Shown: one piece after another, positions 25,277 to 37,700 of the stretch
Numbering within the stretch: the stretch's first letter is position 1
How the letters are laid out: each line of letters opens with the position of its first letter
Origin: Limnohabitans curvus
Lineage (GTDB): Bacteria; Pseudomonadota; Gammaproteobacteria; Burkholderiales; Burkholderiaceae_C
DNA: 64,000 nucleotides
NCBI RefSeq assembly: GCF_003063475.1
Contig: NZ_NESP01000001.1
Coordinates: 1,550,001 to 1,614,000 of the forward strand
Reading direction: 5' to 3'
Position numbers and translations under genes: made by a program
The notes under the pieces: generated by a model
The model's database searches: none
Told to the model about the DNA's origin: nothing
What the model saw: only the letters and a program-made list of their open reading frames with translations

Positions 25277-25749
25277 GGGTTGGCCTCGTGAATGTCTAGG
25301 TCGCGGTTGTTCATGGCTTGCACCAAGCCGTGCCAACTGCGAGCAGCCAATGACAACAGCAGCAACACAAAAGGTAAAAACACCCATTCAAATGACAGGC
25401 CCAGCACGGCGGTTTTTTCGCGGGCCATGAAGTGCACGTAGCTCCAGCTTGCAGGAATGGCAGCGATGGCCAAGCCGCCGATGAGTGTGTGCCCCACCAG
25501 GCGCATTAGGCGACGGGTCGTGGGGCTGACGCTGTTCCACACCAAGTCAAACATCACGTGTTCTTTTTCTGGCACCACAAACGCGCAAGCCCACAGAATG
25601 ACCCACAGGTACAGGATGACCGCCAATTCATCGCTCCACGGCAGCGGCTGGTTAAAACCAAACCGCGCCGTGATTTGAACCAAAAAAGTAAGGAACAAGG
25701 CGAGAAAGAGCAAGCCCCCAATCGCGTTCGCGATTTTTCGCAAGAACAT
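25273..25749 (-). CDS. dctQ: TRAP transporter small permease (DctQ family)
   Basis: 158-aa small membrane subunit with four hydrophobic segments. The family pattern is visible in RFGFNQPLPWSDELAVILYLW and in VPEKEHVMFDLVW. It lies 2 nt after dctP and overlaps dctM by 4 bp, the usual PQM gene order. Confidence 0.92.
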   Translation of the reverse strand: MFLRKIANAIGGLLFLALFLTFLVQITARFGFNQPLPWSDELAVILYLWVILWACAFVVPEKEHVMFDLVWNSVSPTTRRLMRLVGHTLIGGLAIAAIPASWSYVHFMAREKTAVLGLSFEWVFLPFVLLLLSLAARSWHGLVQAMNNRDLDIHEANP

Positions 25750-25751
25750 TT

Positions 25752-26762
25752 TTATTTGGTGGCGTTGATGCGCTCAATCAGGCCTTTGGGCCAGTTCTGA
25801 GCCATCTCAGATTTGTCATAGGCCGCCTGCACAGCTTTGCGGAAAGCTTCTTCGTTGGGCTTGTTGACTTTCAAACCTTGCTTTTTGAAGAAGTCCAAGA
25901 TTTGTGCTTCTTCTTTGATGCGGTTCTCGTTGTTGAACTTGGCAGCCGCTTGTGCAGCGGCTTTGAGGGTCTTTTGTTCAGCCGCAGAAAGGCTGTTCCA
26001 AGTCTTGTTGGACACAGCGATGAACAAGCTGTCAACCAAGTGGTTGGTCAACACAATTTGCTGCGTCACTTCGTAAAACTTGGCCGCACGCACGGTGGGC
26101 AGTGGGTTATCTTGGCCGTCGATGGTGCCGGTTTTTAGACCCATGTACACCTCACCAAATGCGAGTGGCGTGGCCGTAGCGCCCAAAGAATCGCCCAAGA
26201 ACAGCCATTCTTTAGAGCCTGGCATGCGCAGCTTCACGCCCTTCAGGTCGGCGGGTGTGTTGACCTTGCGTGTGTCGCGCAGGTTGAGTTGGCGTGTGCC
26301 CAAGTAAGCGGTGGCGAGCAGCGTGACATCCATTTTTTCAGAAGCCATTTTGAACAGCTCGTCGCCAATGGGCCCGTTGAACACTTTTTGCTGGTGCTTG
26401 GGATCGCGGATGACATAGCCTGCGGTGAAGATCGAAAACTCAGGTACCAGCTTGGCAATGTCAAACGCCGAGATAGACGCCAACTCTAGATTGCCACGCG
26501 CCATCGCTGCGGGCTCGGTGCCTTGTTTGAACAAAGAACCGTTCAAGTTGATTTGCACGTCATAGGCGTTGGGCGCCGATTTGTTCAGCGACTCTTTGAA
26601 CACGTCCCACATCTTGCCGTGCCAATCGTCAGGCACTGCGGGGCTGGAGATGCGCAGCAGTGTTTTGTTTTGCGCAAATGCTGTGGGCGCTGTCAGGGCC
26701 ATCAGCGTTGAGGCTGCGGCCAAGCCCAACACAGTGCGGCGAAGCAAGGTGGATGCGTTCAT
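25752..26762 (-). CDS. dctP: TRAP transporter substrate-binding protein (DctP family)
   Basis: 336-aa periplasmic binding protein with a signal peptide ending near AFAQ (about residue 31). DctP features are DLKGVKLRMPGSKEW with the conserved ligand-binding arginine, and GEVYMGLKTGTIDGQDNPLP. Such proteins bind C4-dicarboxylates, sialic acid, ectoine or aromatic acids; the ligand is not predictable here. A good AGGAG ribosome-binding site precedes the start, and gatB ends 27 bp upstream on the same strand with no terminator seen. Confidence 0.93.
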   Translation of the reverse strand: MNASTLLRRTVLGLAAASTLMALTAPTAFAQNKTLLRISSPAVPDDWHGKMWDVFKESLNKSAPNAYDVQINLNGSLFKQGTEPAAMARGNLELASISAFDIAKLVPEFSIFTAGYVIRDPKHQQKVFNGPIGDELFKMASEKMDVTLLATAYLGTRQLNLRDTRKVNTPADLKGVKLRMPGSKEWLFLGDSLGATATPLAFGEVYMGLKTGTIDGQDNPLPTVRAAKFYEVTQQIVLTNHLVDSLFIAVSNKTWNSLSAAEQKTLKAAAQAAAKFNNENRIKEEAQILDFFKKQGLKVNKPNEEAFRKAVQAAYDKSEMAQNWPKGLIERINATK

Positions 26763-26789
26763 GAGTGTCTCCTAGATTCCGGCTATTTT

Positions 26790-28259
26790 TTAGCTCAGTT
26801 TTTTCATCAACAGTTCATTGACTTGGGCGGGGTTGGCCTTGCCCTTGCTGGCTTTCATGATGGGGCCAACCAGACCGTTCAAGGCTTTGGCGTTGCCGGC
26901 CTTGAACTCTTCCACGTTCTTGGGGTTGGCGGCCAGCACGTCATCGATGATTTTTTCCAGCTCGCCGGTGTCGTTCATCTGTTTGAGGCCTTTGGCTTCG
27001 ATGATGGCGTCGACATCGCCTTCGCTATTCCACAAGCCTTCAAACACTTGGCGCGCAGCGTTGTTGCTGATGGTGTTGTCGCTGATGCGGCCAATCAGCG
27101 CAGCCAGTTGGGCGGCGCTCACAGGTGCTTGCTCGATGGCCATTTCGCTCGCGTTCAAGCGACGTGACACCTCACCCATGATCCAGTTGCTGGCCAGTTT
27201 GGCTTGACCGCAGGCTTTGGCTGTGGCTTCAAAGTAGGCGGCTGTGGCCTTGCTTTGGGTCAGCTGCGTCGCATCGTATTCGGGCAGCGCGTAGTCGCGC
27301 ACAAAGCGCTCGGCCATGACGCGTGGCAACTCGGCCATTTCGCTTTTCACGCGCTCGACCCAGTCGCGACCAATTACCAAAGGTGGCAGGTCGGGGTCGG
27401 GGAAGTAGCGGTAGTCGGCGGCGTCTTCTTTGGTGCGCATGGCGCGGGTTTCGCCGGTGTCGGGGTCGAACAGCACGGTGGCTTGCTGTATGGTGTGACC
27501 GTCTTCGATCTGGTCAATTTGCCAGCGCACTTCGTAGTCGATGGCTTGCTGCATGAACTTGAAGCTGTTCAGGTTCTTGATCTCGCGGCGTGTGCCCAAG
27601 GGGGCGCCAGGTTTGCGCACCGACACGTTGGCGTCGCAGCGGAACGAGCCCTCTTGCATGTTGCCGTCGCAAATGCCAATCCACGTCACGATTTTGTGCA
27701 GCTCTTTGGCGTAGGCCACGGCTTCTTCGCTGCTGCGCATGTCGGGTTGCGTGACGATTTCGAGCAGTGGGGTGCCAGCGCGGTTCAAGTCGATGCCTGA
27801 TTGGCCCCCACCTCCTAATGCTGAGTCTTCGTGCAGCGATTTGCCCGCATCTTCTTCCAAGTGGGCGCGTTCCAAGCGCACAGTTTTGTGCACAGTCTCT
27901 TTGCCCACTTCCAAGAAGAACGAGACCTCGCCACCTTGCACCACCGGAATTTCAAACTGGCTGATTTGGTAGCCCTTGGGCAGGTCGGGGTAGAAGTAGT
28001 TTTTACGCGCAAAGATGCTGCGCTCGGCGATGTGTGCGTTGACGCCCAAGCCAAACTCAATGGCACGTTCTACCGCGCCGATGTTCATCACGGGCAGCGT
28101 GCCGGGCAGGGCCATGTCCACCGCGCAGGCTTGCGTGTTGGGCTCGGCGCCAAAGGCCACCGAGGCGCGGCTGAAAATTTTGCTCTTCGTCGAGAGCTGG
28201 GCGTGTGTTTCGAAGCCGATGACGACTTCGTAGCCTTGGACTAATTTGGGTGCAGTCAT
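26790..28259 (-). CDS. gatB: Asp/Glu-tRNA amidotransferase subunit B
   Basis: 489-aa subunit of GatCAB, which amidates misacylated Glu-tRNA(Gln) and/or Asp-tRNA(Asn). It contains the kinase-like core ([41 protein letters not shown]) and the C-terminal YqeY-like tRNA-binding region (about residues 335-489). The start directly follows gatA without a gap. Confidence 0.97.
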   Translation of the reverse strand: MTAPKLVQGYEVVIGFETHAQLSTKSKIFSRASVAFGAEPNTQACAVDMALPGTLPVMNIGAVERAIEFGLGVNAHIAERSIFARKNYFYPDLPKGYQISQFEIPVVQGGEVSFFLEVGKETVHKTVRLERAHLEEDAGKSLHEDSALGGGGQSGIDLNRAGTPLLEIVTQPDMRSSEEAVAYAKELHKIVTWIGICDGNMQEGSFRCDANVSVRKPGAPLGTRREIKNLNSFKFMQQAIDYEVRWQIDQIEDGHTIQQATVLFDPDTGETRAMRTKEDAADYRYFPDPDLPPLVIGRDWVERVKSEMAELPRVMAERFVRDYALPEYDATQLTQSKATAAYFEATAKACGQAKLASNWIMGEVSRRLNASEMAIEQAPVSAAQLAALIGRISDNTISNNAARQVFEGLWNSEGDVDAIIEAKGLKQMNDTGELEKIIDDVLAANPKNVEEFKAGNAKALNGLVGPIMKASKGKANPAQVNELLMKKLS

Positions 28260-31221
<2,962 letters not shown>

Positions 31222-31225
31222 TTAA

Positions 31226-32146
31226 GTGCCACTGGGCACCCTGGACAGCTCCCCTCCGGCCTTCTTCAAGCAAGGCCCGTCCGCCGTCTCCAAATTACTT
31301 TTCTTCAGCGCCTTGTCGGTGCTGTTGATGGTGGCCGACGCGCGGTTTGGGGTGACGCAGCCTTTGCGTGCCACCTTGTCTGTGGCGCTGTATCCGGTGC
31401 AGTGGCTGGCCATGCGCCCGCAGGCATTGGCCGAATATTCCACGGAATATTTTGAAGCGCGTGATGTGGCGCAAGCTTCCGAGCGCGAGGCACGCCAGCA
31501 GCTGCTGGTGCAAGCCCGTCGCTCAGGCCAAGTAGAGCAGCTGGCCCTGGAAAACACACAGCTGCGCGAGCTGTTGAGTTTGAGCAAGCGCTTGGACACC
31601 AAAGGCCAAGCCGCCGAGGTCTTGTACGACGCTGCTGACCCTTACACCCGCAAGCTCATCATCGACAAAGGCATGACCAACGGCATCAAAGCCAGTTCAC
31701 CGGTGATGGATGAGCACGGCATCTTGGGCCAAGTCACGCATGTGTTGCCACTCGTCAGCGAAGTGACCTTGGTCACCGATCGTGAACACTCGATTCCTGT
31801 GCTCAATACCCGCACCGGTGCGCGTGGTGTGGCGTATGGCGAATCGGGCGGCGCGCCTTTGTTGGAGCTGCGTTTCATGGCGACCAATGCCGACATTGAA
31901 GTGGGCGATATGTTGTCGACCAGTGGCGTGGACGGCATTTACCCGCCTGGGGTGTTGGTCGGAAAAGTCATCAAGGTCGAGCGCCGTGCCGAAACTGCGT
32001 TTGCGCGCATTTTGTGCGAGCCCGTGGGGCGCGTGCAGGGGGCGCGCCATGTGATGGTGCTGGAGCCTTTGAGTGACCAATTGCCACCACGTCCACAAAT
32101 TGAAAAGCAACTCCCGTTTGCTGCGCAAAAGGGAGGTCGCCGATGA
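31226..32146 (+). CDS. mreC: Rod-shape-determining protein MreC
   Basis: 306-aa inner-membrane protein with a GTG start, one N-terminal helix (about residues 22-42), a coiled coil (about 70-110) and a periplasmic beta domain (about 115-280). The latter has the family pieces VTLVTDREHSIPVLN and DMLSTSGVDGIYPPGVLVG. It links MreB to the periplasmic PBP2. It overlaps mreD by 4 bp. Confidence 0.95.
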   Translation: MPLGTLDSSPPAFFKQGPSAVSKLLFFSALSVLLMVADARFGVTQPLRATLSVALYPVQWLAMRPQALAEYSTEYFEARDVAQASEREARQQLLVQARRSGQVEQLALENTQLRELLSLSKRLDTKGQAAEVLYDAADPYTRKLIIDKGMTNGIKASSPVMDEHGILGQVTHVLPLVSEVTLVTDREHSIPVLNTRTGARGVAYGESGGAPLLELRFMATNADIEVGDMLSTSGVDGIYPPGVLVGKVIKVERRAETAFARILCEPVGRVQGARHVMVLEPLSDQLPPRPQIEKQLPFAAQKGGRR

Positions 32147-32673
32147 TCATGCCCCGTGGCCAGCAGTTGTTGTTGCCTGCTAATCCCATGTTCATTTTGT
32201 TCACGCTGTTGATGGCCTTGTTTGCCAACATGGTGGTGAACATCAGTCTCGTTGGCAACGCCGCGTGGATGCCTGATTTCTTGGCTTTGACCCTGGTGTT
32301 TTGGTGCGTCCATCAGCCTCGTCTGGTCGGCATTGGCGTGGCTTTCTTTTTTGGCGTGGCCACCGATGTGCATCAATCAGCCTTGCTGGGCCAGCATGCC
32401 TTGACGTATACCTCGCTTGGATTCATGGCGATCTTGATGCACCGCCGTTTGTTGTGGTTCACGGTGCCTTCACAGGCCATGCAGGTGTTGCCGATGTTTG
32501 CGGTGGCGCACGCGTTGGAGTTGATGGTGCGCATGATGTCGGGTGCGCTGTTTCCCGGTTGGCCTATCTTTTTGGCGCCGCTGTTAGAGGCCGTGTTGTG
32601 GCCTGTGGTCAGCGTGTTTTTGTTGGCGCCGCAGCGTCGCGCACCCAATCCTGACGCGAACCGACCGCTATGA
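32143..32673 (+). CDS. mreD: Rod-shape-determining protein MreD
   Basis: 176-aa protein with five to six hydrophobic segments. The conserved region PDFLALTLVFWCVHQPRLVG followed by FFFGVATDVHQSALLGQHAL is typical of MreD. Its start and stop overlap mreC and mrdA by 4 bp each, so the genes are translationally coupled. Confidence 0.93.
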   Translation: MIMPRGQQLLLPANPMFILFTLLMALFANMVVNISLVGNAAWMPDFLALTLVFWCVHQPRLVGIGVAFFFGVATDVHQSALLGQHALTYTSLGFMAILMHRRLLWFTVPSQAMQVLPMFAVAHALELMVRMMSGALFPGWPIFLAPLLEAVLWPVVSVFLLAPQRRAPNPDANRPL

Positions 32674-34769
32674 GGGTGATTCGCGACATCGAGTCCGACC
32701 TGCGACGCTTCAGGTCGCGCATGGTGGTGGTGACGGGCGCGATTGTGGTGTTGTTTAGCCTGTTGTCGATTCGCCTGTTTTATTTGCAGGTGGTGCGCTA
32801 CGACGAACTCAACGCACAAGCCGAAAACAACCGCACGGCCATCGTGCCCATCGTGCCCAACCGTGGCGTCATCATGGACCGCAACGGCATTGTGTTGGCC
32901 ACCAACTACTCGGCCTACACCCTCGAAATTACGGCTTCCAAAGTGGTCTTGCCCCTGGAAGAGGTGATTGAGCAGCTCTCAAGCGTCATTGACATTCAAG
33001 CGCGCGACAAACGTCGCTTTAAAAAGCAGCTCGGTGAATCGAAGAGCTTTGAATCGGTGCCAATTCGCAACCGATTGAGCGACGAAGAAGTGGCGCGCTT
33101 TGCTGCGCAGCGCTATCGTTTTCCTGGCGTTGAAATTCGCGCGCGTTTGTTCCGCAACTACCCGTACAACCAACTGGCCAGCCACGTGATTGGCTACATC
33201 GGTCGTATCAACCAAGCGGAAAAAGGCAAGATTGAAGAGTCGGACGATGCAGGCAACTACCGTGGCACCGACTACATCGGCAAACTTGGTGTCGAGCAAA
33301 GCTACGAAACACAGTTGCACGGCACCACGGGCGTGCAAGAGATGGAAACCTCGGCAGGCGGACGCGCCGTGCGCCGCCTCAACAGCAGCCAAGCCATTCC
33401 CGGCAACAGCGTGGTGTTGTCCATCGACATCAAGCTGCAAAAGCTGGTGGAAGACCTCTACGGCAAACGCCGTGGCGCCTTGGTGGCTCTTGACCCCAAG
33501 ACCGGCGAAGTGCTGGCTTTTGTGAGCAAACCCACGTTCGATCCCAACTTGTTTGTGGACGGCATTGACTCTGAAAACTGGGCTGCGCTCAATGAGTCCA
33601 TCGACAAGCCTTTGTTGAATCGCGCCTTGCGCGGCACCTACCCGCCTGGCTCGACCTACAAGCCCTTCATGGCTTTGGCCGCGTTGCAAACCGGCAAGCG
33701 CGCGGAGAAGACATTGATCTCCGACCCGGGCTACTTCATGTTTGGCAACCACCGTTTCCGGGACGACAAAGAGGGTGGCCATGGTGCGGTGGACATGTAC
33801 AAGTCCATCGTCGAGTCGTGCGACACCTACTACTACACACTGGCGCGTGACATGGGCGTGGACTTGATGCACGACCAAATGAAACCCTTGGGTTTTGGCC
33901 AAATTACAGGCATCGACATTTTGGGTGAGTCGCGCGGCGTGCTGCCATCTACCGAGTGGAAACGCAACACCTACAAGAAGCCAGAGCAGCAACGTTGGTA
34001 TTCAGGCGAAACCATTTCTCTGGGCATTGGTCAGGGATACAACAACTTCACCATGCTGCAAATTGCGCATGCGATGGGCACCGTGGCCAACAACGGTTTG
34101 AAGATGAAGCCGCATTTGGTGCGCGAAGTGGTGGACGTTGAAACCAAGGCGTCGACCCTTGTGGCCAAGGAGCCCATCGGGCAACTGCCGTTGTCGCCAG
34201 AGAATTTAGAAGTCATCAAAAAAGGCATGATCGGTGTGAACGTCGAAGGCACGTCTGCCACCAGCTTCATTGGTGCGCAGTATGTGAGCGCCGGCAAAAC
34301 GGGCACGGCGCAGGTGTTCACGGTCAAACAAAACGAAAAGTACAACGCAGCGGCCATTGATGAACGCATGCGCGACCATGCGTTGTTCGTGGCGTTTGCG
34401 CCAGCAGACGATCCCAAAGTGGCCTTGGCCATGGTGGTAGAAAACGCTGGCTTTGGCGCTCAAAACGCAGCGCCGATTGCACGTCGCGTGTTTGACTTCG
34501 TCATCACGGGGCAGTACCCCTCACAAGAAGACATTGAAGCGGTGCAAAGAGGTCAGGCGACACGGCCAATTGGCAAACCCCGCCCAGTGGCCAGCGTACC
34601 TTGGCCACCCAAGGCGGCCGAGTTGGCGGCGGAAGAGCCTGTCGTGGCTGCTTCTGCGGCTGAGAAAGCAGCTTCAGCCGCAGCAAAAGCCGCCTCGGCT
34701 GCTACCAAATCGGCTTCTGCTGCTGCGTCTGCGGTGGCGCAAAAGCCAGCTACCACCAGCCCACGCTGA
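32670..34769 (+). CDS. mrdA: Penicillin-binding protein 2 (elongasome transpeptidase)
   Basis: 699-aa class B PBP that cross-links peptidoglycan during cell elongation. It has one N-terminal membrane anchor (about residues 20-45), a pedestal domain, and a transpeptidase domain. The nucleophile Ser328 lies in PPGSTYKPF; SCDTYYY supplies the second motif and GKTGTAQVF the third. The C-terminal tail (about residues 635-699) is low-complexity Ala/Ser/Lys sequence (AAEKAASAAAKAASAATKSA), which is unusual for PBP2. No rodA follows. Confidence 0.96.
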   Translation: MRVIRDIESDLRRFRSRMVVVTGAIVVLFSLLSIRLFYLQVVRYDELNAQAENNRTAIVPIVPNRGVIMDRNGIVLATNYSAYTLEITASKVVLPLEEVIEQLSSVIDIQARDKRRFKKQLGESKSFESVPIRNRLSDEEVARFAAQRYRFPGVEIRARLFRNYPYNQLASHVIGYIGRINQAEKGKIEESDDAGNYRGTDYIGKLGVEQSYETQLHGTTGVQEMETSAGGRAVRRLNSSQAIPGNSVVLSIDIKLQKLVEDLYGKRRGALVALDPKTGEVLAFVSKPTFDPNLFVDGIDSENWAALNESIDKPLLNRALRGTYPPGSTYKPFMALAALQTGKRAEKTLISDPGYFMFGNHRFRDDKEGGHGAVDMYKSIVESCDTYYYTLARDMGVDLMHDQMKPLGFGQITGIDILGESRGVLPSTEWKRNTYKKPEQQRWYSGETISLGIGQGYNNFTMLQIAHAMGTVANNGLKMKPHLVREVVDVETKASTLVAKEPIGQLPLSPENLEVIKKGMIGVNVEGTSATSFIGAQYVSAGKTGTAQVFTVKQNEKYNAAAIDERMRDHALFVAFAPADDPKVALAMVVENAGFGAQNAAPIARRVFDFVITGQYPSQEDIEAVQRGQATRPIGKPRPVASVPWPPKAAELAAEEPVVAASAAEKAASAAAKAASAATKSASAAASAVAQKPATTSPR

Positions 34770-34803
34770 CCAGCCTCAAAGGCCTCAGGGGTGCTGTTGG
34801 GCC

Positions 34804-35562
34804 TTAGCGCAAAAACGCGTCGTAGCTGGTTTTGCAAATCAGCGCGCTCACCACCATGATGAACATGCCACGCACAAAACCTGCACCGTGCTGCAACGCC
34901 ATGCGCGTGCCCAGCAAGCTACCCGCCACATTGGCCATGGCCATCGGCAGGGCCAAATGCCACCACACGTGGCCTTTCATCGTGAACAAGATCAAGGCGG
35001 CGATGTTGCTAGAAAGGTTCAACAGCTTGGCTGCCACAGACGCATTGAGAAAGTCATAGCCCAACCAGCGCACCAGCAAAAACACAAAGAAGCTGCCCGT
35101 GCCAGGCCCAAAAAATCCGTCGTAAAACCCAATGGTCAAACCGATGGTGGAGGTCGCCAATAACTCTGCACGGCCATGAAAGCGTGGCGCATGGTGGCGC
35201 CCCATGTCTTTGCGCATCAGGGTGTAGATCAGGACAACCAGCAAGACGACGGGTAACAAGCGACGCAAAAACTCGGGCGAAACCAAGGTCACCAGCCATG
35301 CGCCTGCAAAGGCGGCCACCATGGTGGTTGCCGCGGCTGGGAGCAAGGCTGACCAGCGCACCTGCACGCGACGGCTGTACTGCCAAGTGGCAAAGGCCGT
35401 GCCCCAAACCGACGCGCTTTTGTTGGTGCCAAACAAGGTGGCGGGTGCCGTGGATGGGTAGACGGCGAAGAGGGCGGGTAGCAAGATCAAACCACCGCCG
35501 CCGACGATTGAGTCCACAAAGCCAGCCAAAGCGGAGGCAAGGGTGGTGAAGAAAAGTTCCAT
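34804..35562 (-). CDS. TauE/SafE-family sulfite/sulfonate exporter-like protein
   Basis: 252-aa membrane protein with about eight helices in two repeated halves. Motifs are ALAGFVDSIVGGGGLILLPAL and the second-half GFYDGFFGPGTGSFFVFLLV. These define the TauE/SafE (DUF81) family of anion exporters, and the exact substrate is unknown. ATG 35562 gives the family N-terminus; a longer frame runs into the terminator upstream. It converges on mrdA. Confidence 0.92.
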   Translation of the reverse strand: MELFFTTLASALAGFVDSIVGGGGLILLPALFAVYPSTAPATLFGTNKSASVWGTAFATWQYSRRVQVRWSALLPAAATTMVAAFAGAWLVTLVSPEFLRRLLPVVLLVVLIYTLMRKDMGRHHAPRFHGRAELLATSTIGLTIGFYDGFFGPGTGSFFVFLLVRWLGYDFLNASVAAKLLNLSSNIAALILFTMKGHVWWHLALPMAMANVAGSLLGTRMALQHGAGFVRGMFIMVVSALICKTSYDAFLR

Positions 35563-35602
35563 GCGCAGATTGTGGTCGGAAATGACGACGCCAGAAAAAG
35601 CA

Positions 35603-35630
35603 AAAGGCACCGGGGGTAACCGGTGCCTTT
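35603..35630 (-). terminator. Intrinsic terminator upstream of the TauE-like gene
   Basis: Perfect 10-bp arms (35603-35612 and 35621-35630) enclose an 8-nt loop. On the minus strand they are followed by TTTTGCTTTTT. It would end a transcript coming from the GMC oxidoreductase side, or the candidate RNA just upstream. Confidence 0.75.
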
Positions 35631-35745
35631 CCTGGGTGACGCCCCTTAGGAAGCGTCTGTTGTGTTTGTCTCCTCAGACCCTCGTGATACAGCGCTTACG
35701 CCGTTTCGAGTGAAGTGACTGTAAGCGCCACTTAGTCTCCTTTTG
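35631..35745 (-). ncRNA. Candidate structured RNA or long 3' UTR
   Basis: About 115 nt between the GMC oxidoreductase stop and the terminator. On the minus strand it shows a perfect 8-bp stem (GCGCTTAC paired with GTAAGCGC) and a small GTCT-GAGG-AGAC hairpin. Several GGA motifs are also present. No clear promoter was found, so a processed 3' UTR is as likely as an independent small RNA. Function unknown. Confidence 0.35.
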
Positions 35746-35787
35746 CCTAGGATTTTCCCTTGCGGGCTAACCCGAGGCGTATGTGAC

Positions 35788-37509
35788 TCACGCTTGCTCG
35801 GCTTCGTGCGCCAGCCATTGCGCGGCCTTTTCGGCCAGCATCAAGGTGGGGCTGTTGGTGTTGCCGCTGGTGATGGTGGGCATCACGCTGGCATCCACCA
35901 CGCGCAGGCCGCGCACCACGCCGCCGCGCCCATCTCGCACGCGCAACTCGGGGTCGACCACGGCCATGGCGTCGTCCAACCGCCCCATGCGCGCGGTACC
36001 CACGGGGTGGAAGATGGTGGTGGCAATGTCGCCTGCCAGTCGCGCCAAGTCTTCGTCGGTTTGGTATTGCACGCCAGGTTTGTATTCCTCAGGCTTGTAT
36101 TTGGCGAGGGCCGGTTGGGCTGCGATGCGGCGTGTCACACGCAGCGAATCGGCAGCCACTTTGCGGTCCGCTTCGGTGCTCAGGTAGTTGGGTGCAATCT
36201 TGGGCGCATCTGCAAAGTTAGCGCTGGTGATGCTGACCGTGCCGCGGCTGGTGGGGTTCAAGTTGCACACGCTGGCCGTGAAGGCAGAGAAGCTGTGCAG
36301 CGGTTCACCAAACGCATCCAAGCTGAGTGGTTGCACGTGGTACTCGATGTTGGGATAAGGCTGGTCTGGGCTGCTGCGGGTGAAGGCGCCGAGTTGTGAG
36401 GGCGCCATGCTCATGGGGCCGCTGCGCTTGAAGGCGTATTCCAAACCGATCTTGGCTTTGCCCCACCAACTGCTGGCCAAGGTGTTGAGAGTTTGAACGC
36501 CCTGCACTTTGAAGACTGAGCGAATTTGCAAATGGTCTTGCAAGTTGGCGCCCACGCCTGGCAGGTCAATGACCGGTTCAATGCCGTGTTGCTTCAGAAG
36601 CTCAGCTGGACCAAGGCCGGAGAGCTGCAAGATTTGAGGCGTGCCAATGGCGCCAGCGCTCAACACGACGGATTGTTTGGCTGTGACGGTCACGTAGCCG
36701 TGACCCGTCCACACTTCGACGCCGCTGCAACGTTGTGTTCCGTCTTCATCATTCGTCATGACGAGCTTGGCCACTTGGGCGGATGACCACAACTCAAAGT
36801 TGGGGCGTGCGTAGCATGTGGGGCGAATGAAGGCCTTGGCGGTGTTCCAACGCCAACCGCTTTTTTGGTTCACTTCAAAGTAACCCACGCCTTCGTTGTT
36901 GCCGCGGTTGAAGTCGTCGGTGGCGGGAATGCCGGCTTGCACAGCGGCTTGTGCAAACGCGTCGAGCACGTCCCAGCGCAAGCGTTGTTTCTCGACGCGC
37001 CATTCGCCACCGGCAATGTGGTGACGCAAGGTTTCGCCGTACACGGTGTTGTCAGCCAGCAGCACTTCGCTGCGTTCGCCTTTGGCGCCGTGGGCGGCAT
37101 TGGCGCCTGCGTGGTGGTCTTCGTGGAGTTTGAAATAGGGCAGCGCGTTGTCCCAACGCCAGCGCGCGTCGCCGGTGATGTCGGCCCATTGGTCGTAGTC
37201 ACGCGCTTGGCCGCGCATGTAAATCATGCCGTTGATGCTGGAGCAGCCACCCAAGACTTTGCCGCGCGGGTAGCGCAAGCTGCGGCCATTCAAGCCTTCA
37301 TCGGGTGCGGTGTTGTAAAGCCAATCGGTGCGCGGGTTGCCAATGCAGTGCAAGTAGCCGACGGGGATGTGAATCCAGTGGTAATCGTCTTTGCGGCCTG
37401 CTTCGATGAGCAGCACACGTTTGCTGGCGTTGGCGCTTAGGCGGTTGGCGAGCAAGCAGCCAGCGGTGCCGGCGCCGACGATGATGTAGTCAAACTGGGA
37501 ATCACTCAT
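35788..37509 (-). CDS. GMC-family FAD oxidoreductase (choline dehydrogenase-like)
   Basis: 573-aa flavoprotein alcohol dehydrogenase. The N-terminal dinucleotide fold is DYIIVGAGTAGCLLANRL. Both GMC signatures are visible: GKVLGGCSSINGMIYMRGQ and SAGAIGTPQILQLSGLGP. The C-terminal FHPVGTARMG carries the catalytic histidine, followed by LRVVDASVMPTITSGNTNSP. It resembles choline or long-chain alcohol dehydrogenases (BetA/AlkJ type). No betaine genes are adjacent, so the substrate is open. Confidence 0.92.
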   Translation of the reverse strand: MSDSQFDYIIVGAGTAGCLLANRLSANASKRVLLIEAGRKDDYHWIHIPVGYLHCIGNPRTDWLYNTAPDEGLNGRSLRYPRGKVLGGCSSINGMIYMRGQARDYDQWADITGDARWRWDNALPYFKLHEDHHAGANAAHGAKGERSEVLLADNTVYGETLRHHIAGGEWRVEKQRLRWDVLDAFAQAAVQAGIPATDDFNRGNNEGVGYFEVNQKSGWRWNTAKAFIRPTCYARPNFELWSSAQVAKLVMTNDEDGTQRCSGVEVWTGHGYVTVTAKQSVVLSAGAIGTPQILQLSGLGPAELLKQHGIEPVIDLPGVGANLQDHLQIRSVFKVQGVQTLNTLASSWWGKAKIGLEYAFKRSGPMSMAPSQLGAFTRSSPDQPYPNIEYHVQPLSLDAFGEPLHSFSAFTASVCNLNPTSRGTVSITSANFADAPKIAPNYLSTEADRKVAADSLRVTRRIAAQPALAKYKPEEYKPGVQYQTDEDLARLAGDIATTIFHPVGTARMGRLDDAMAVVDPELRVRDGRGGVVRGLRVVDASVMPTITSGNTNSPTLMLAEKAAQWLAHEAEQA

Positions 37510-37566
37510 GCCAAGGTCTCAAGTCTTTGTTGTTGTGTGCATGGATGGTAGCTTGTGAGCGTCATA

Positions 37567-37682
37567 GCGCCCTTGTGTGTGCAGCGGTAGATTGGGGTGG
37601 CGTGTTGCAGCGACATTCGGATGCGCAGCAGACGAGGAGCAAAACATGCTGCCCCAAGCTGCCGCTGCACACGCAAAAGCGC
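37567..37682. repeat. Imperfect fold-back element between mmsA and GMC gene
   Basis: Arms 37567-37597 and 37652-37682 are inverted copies. They share a perfect 11-bp core (GTGTGCAGCGG) and most of about 31 positions, with several differences that would be G-U pairs in RNA. The spacer is 54 nt. The whole intergenic region between the mmsA stop (37701) and the GMC start (37509) is essentially this element. Confidence 0.6.
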
Positions 37683-37700
37683 CCCTCTCGAAAGCTAAAG

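Noticed and set aside
32979..33992. 337-codon open frame antisense to mrdA
   Set aside because: Shadow of mrdA; Val/His-rich with no domain or conserved neighbour.
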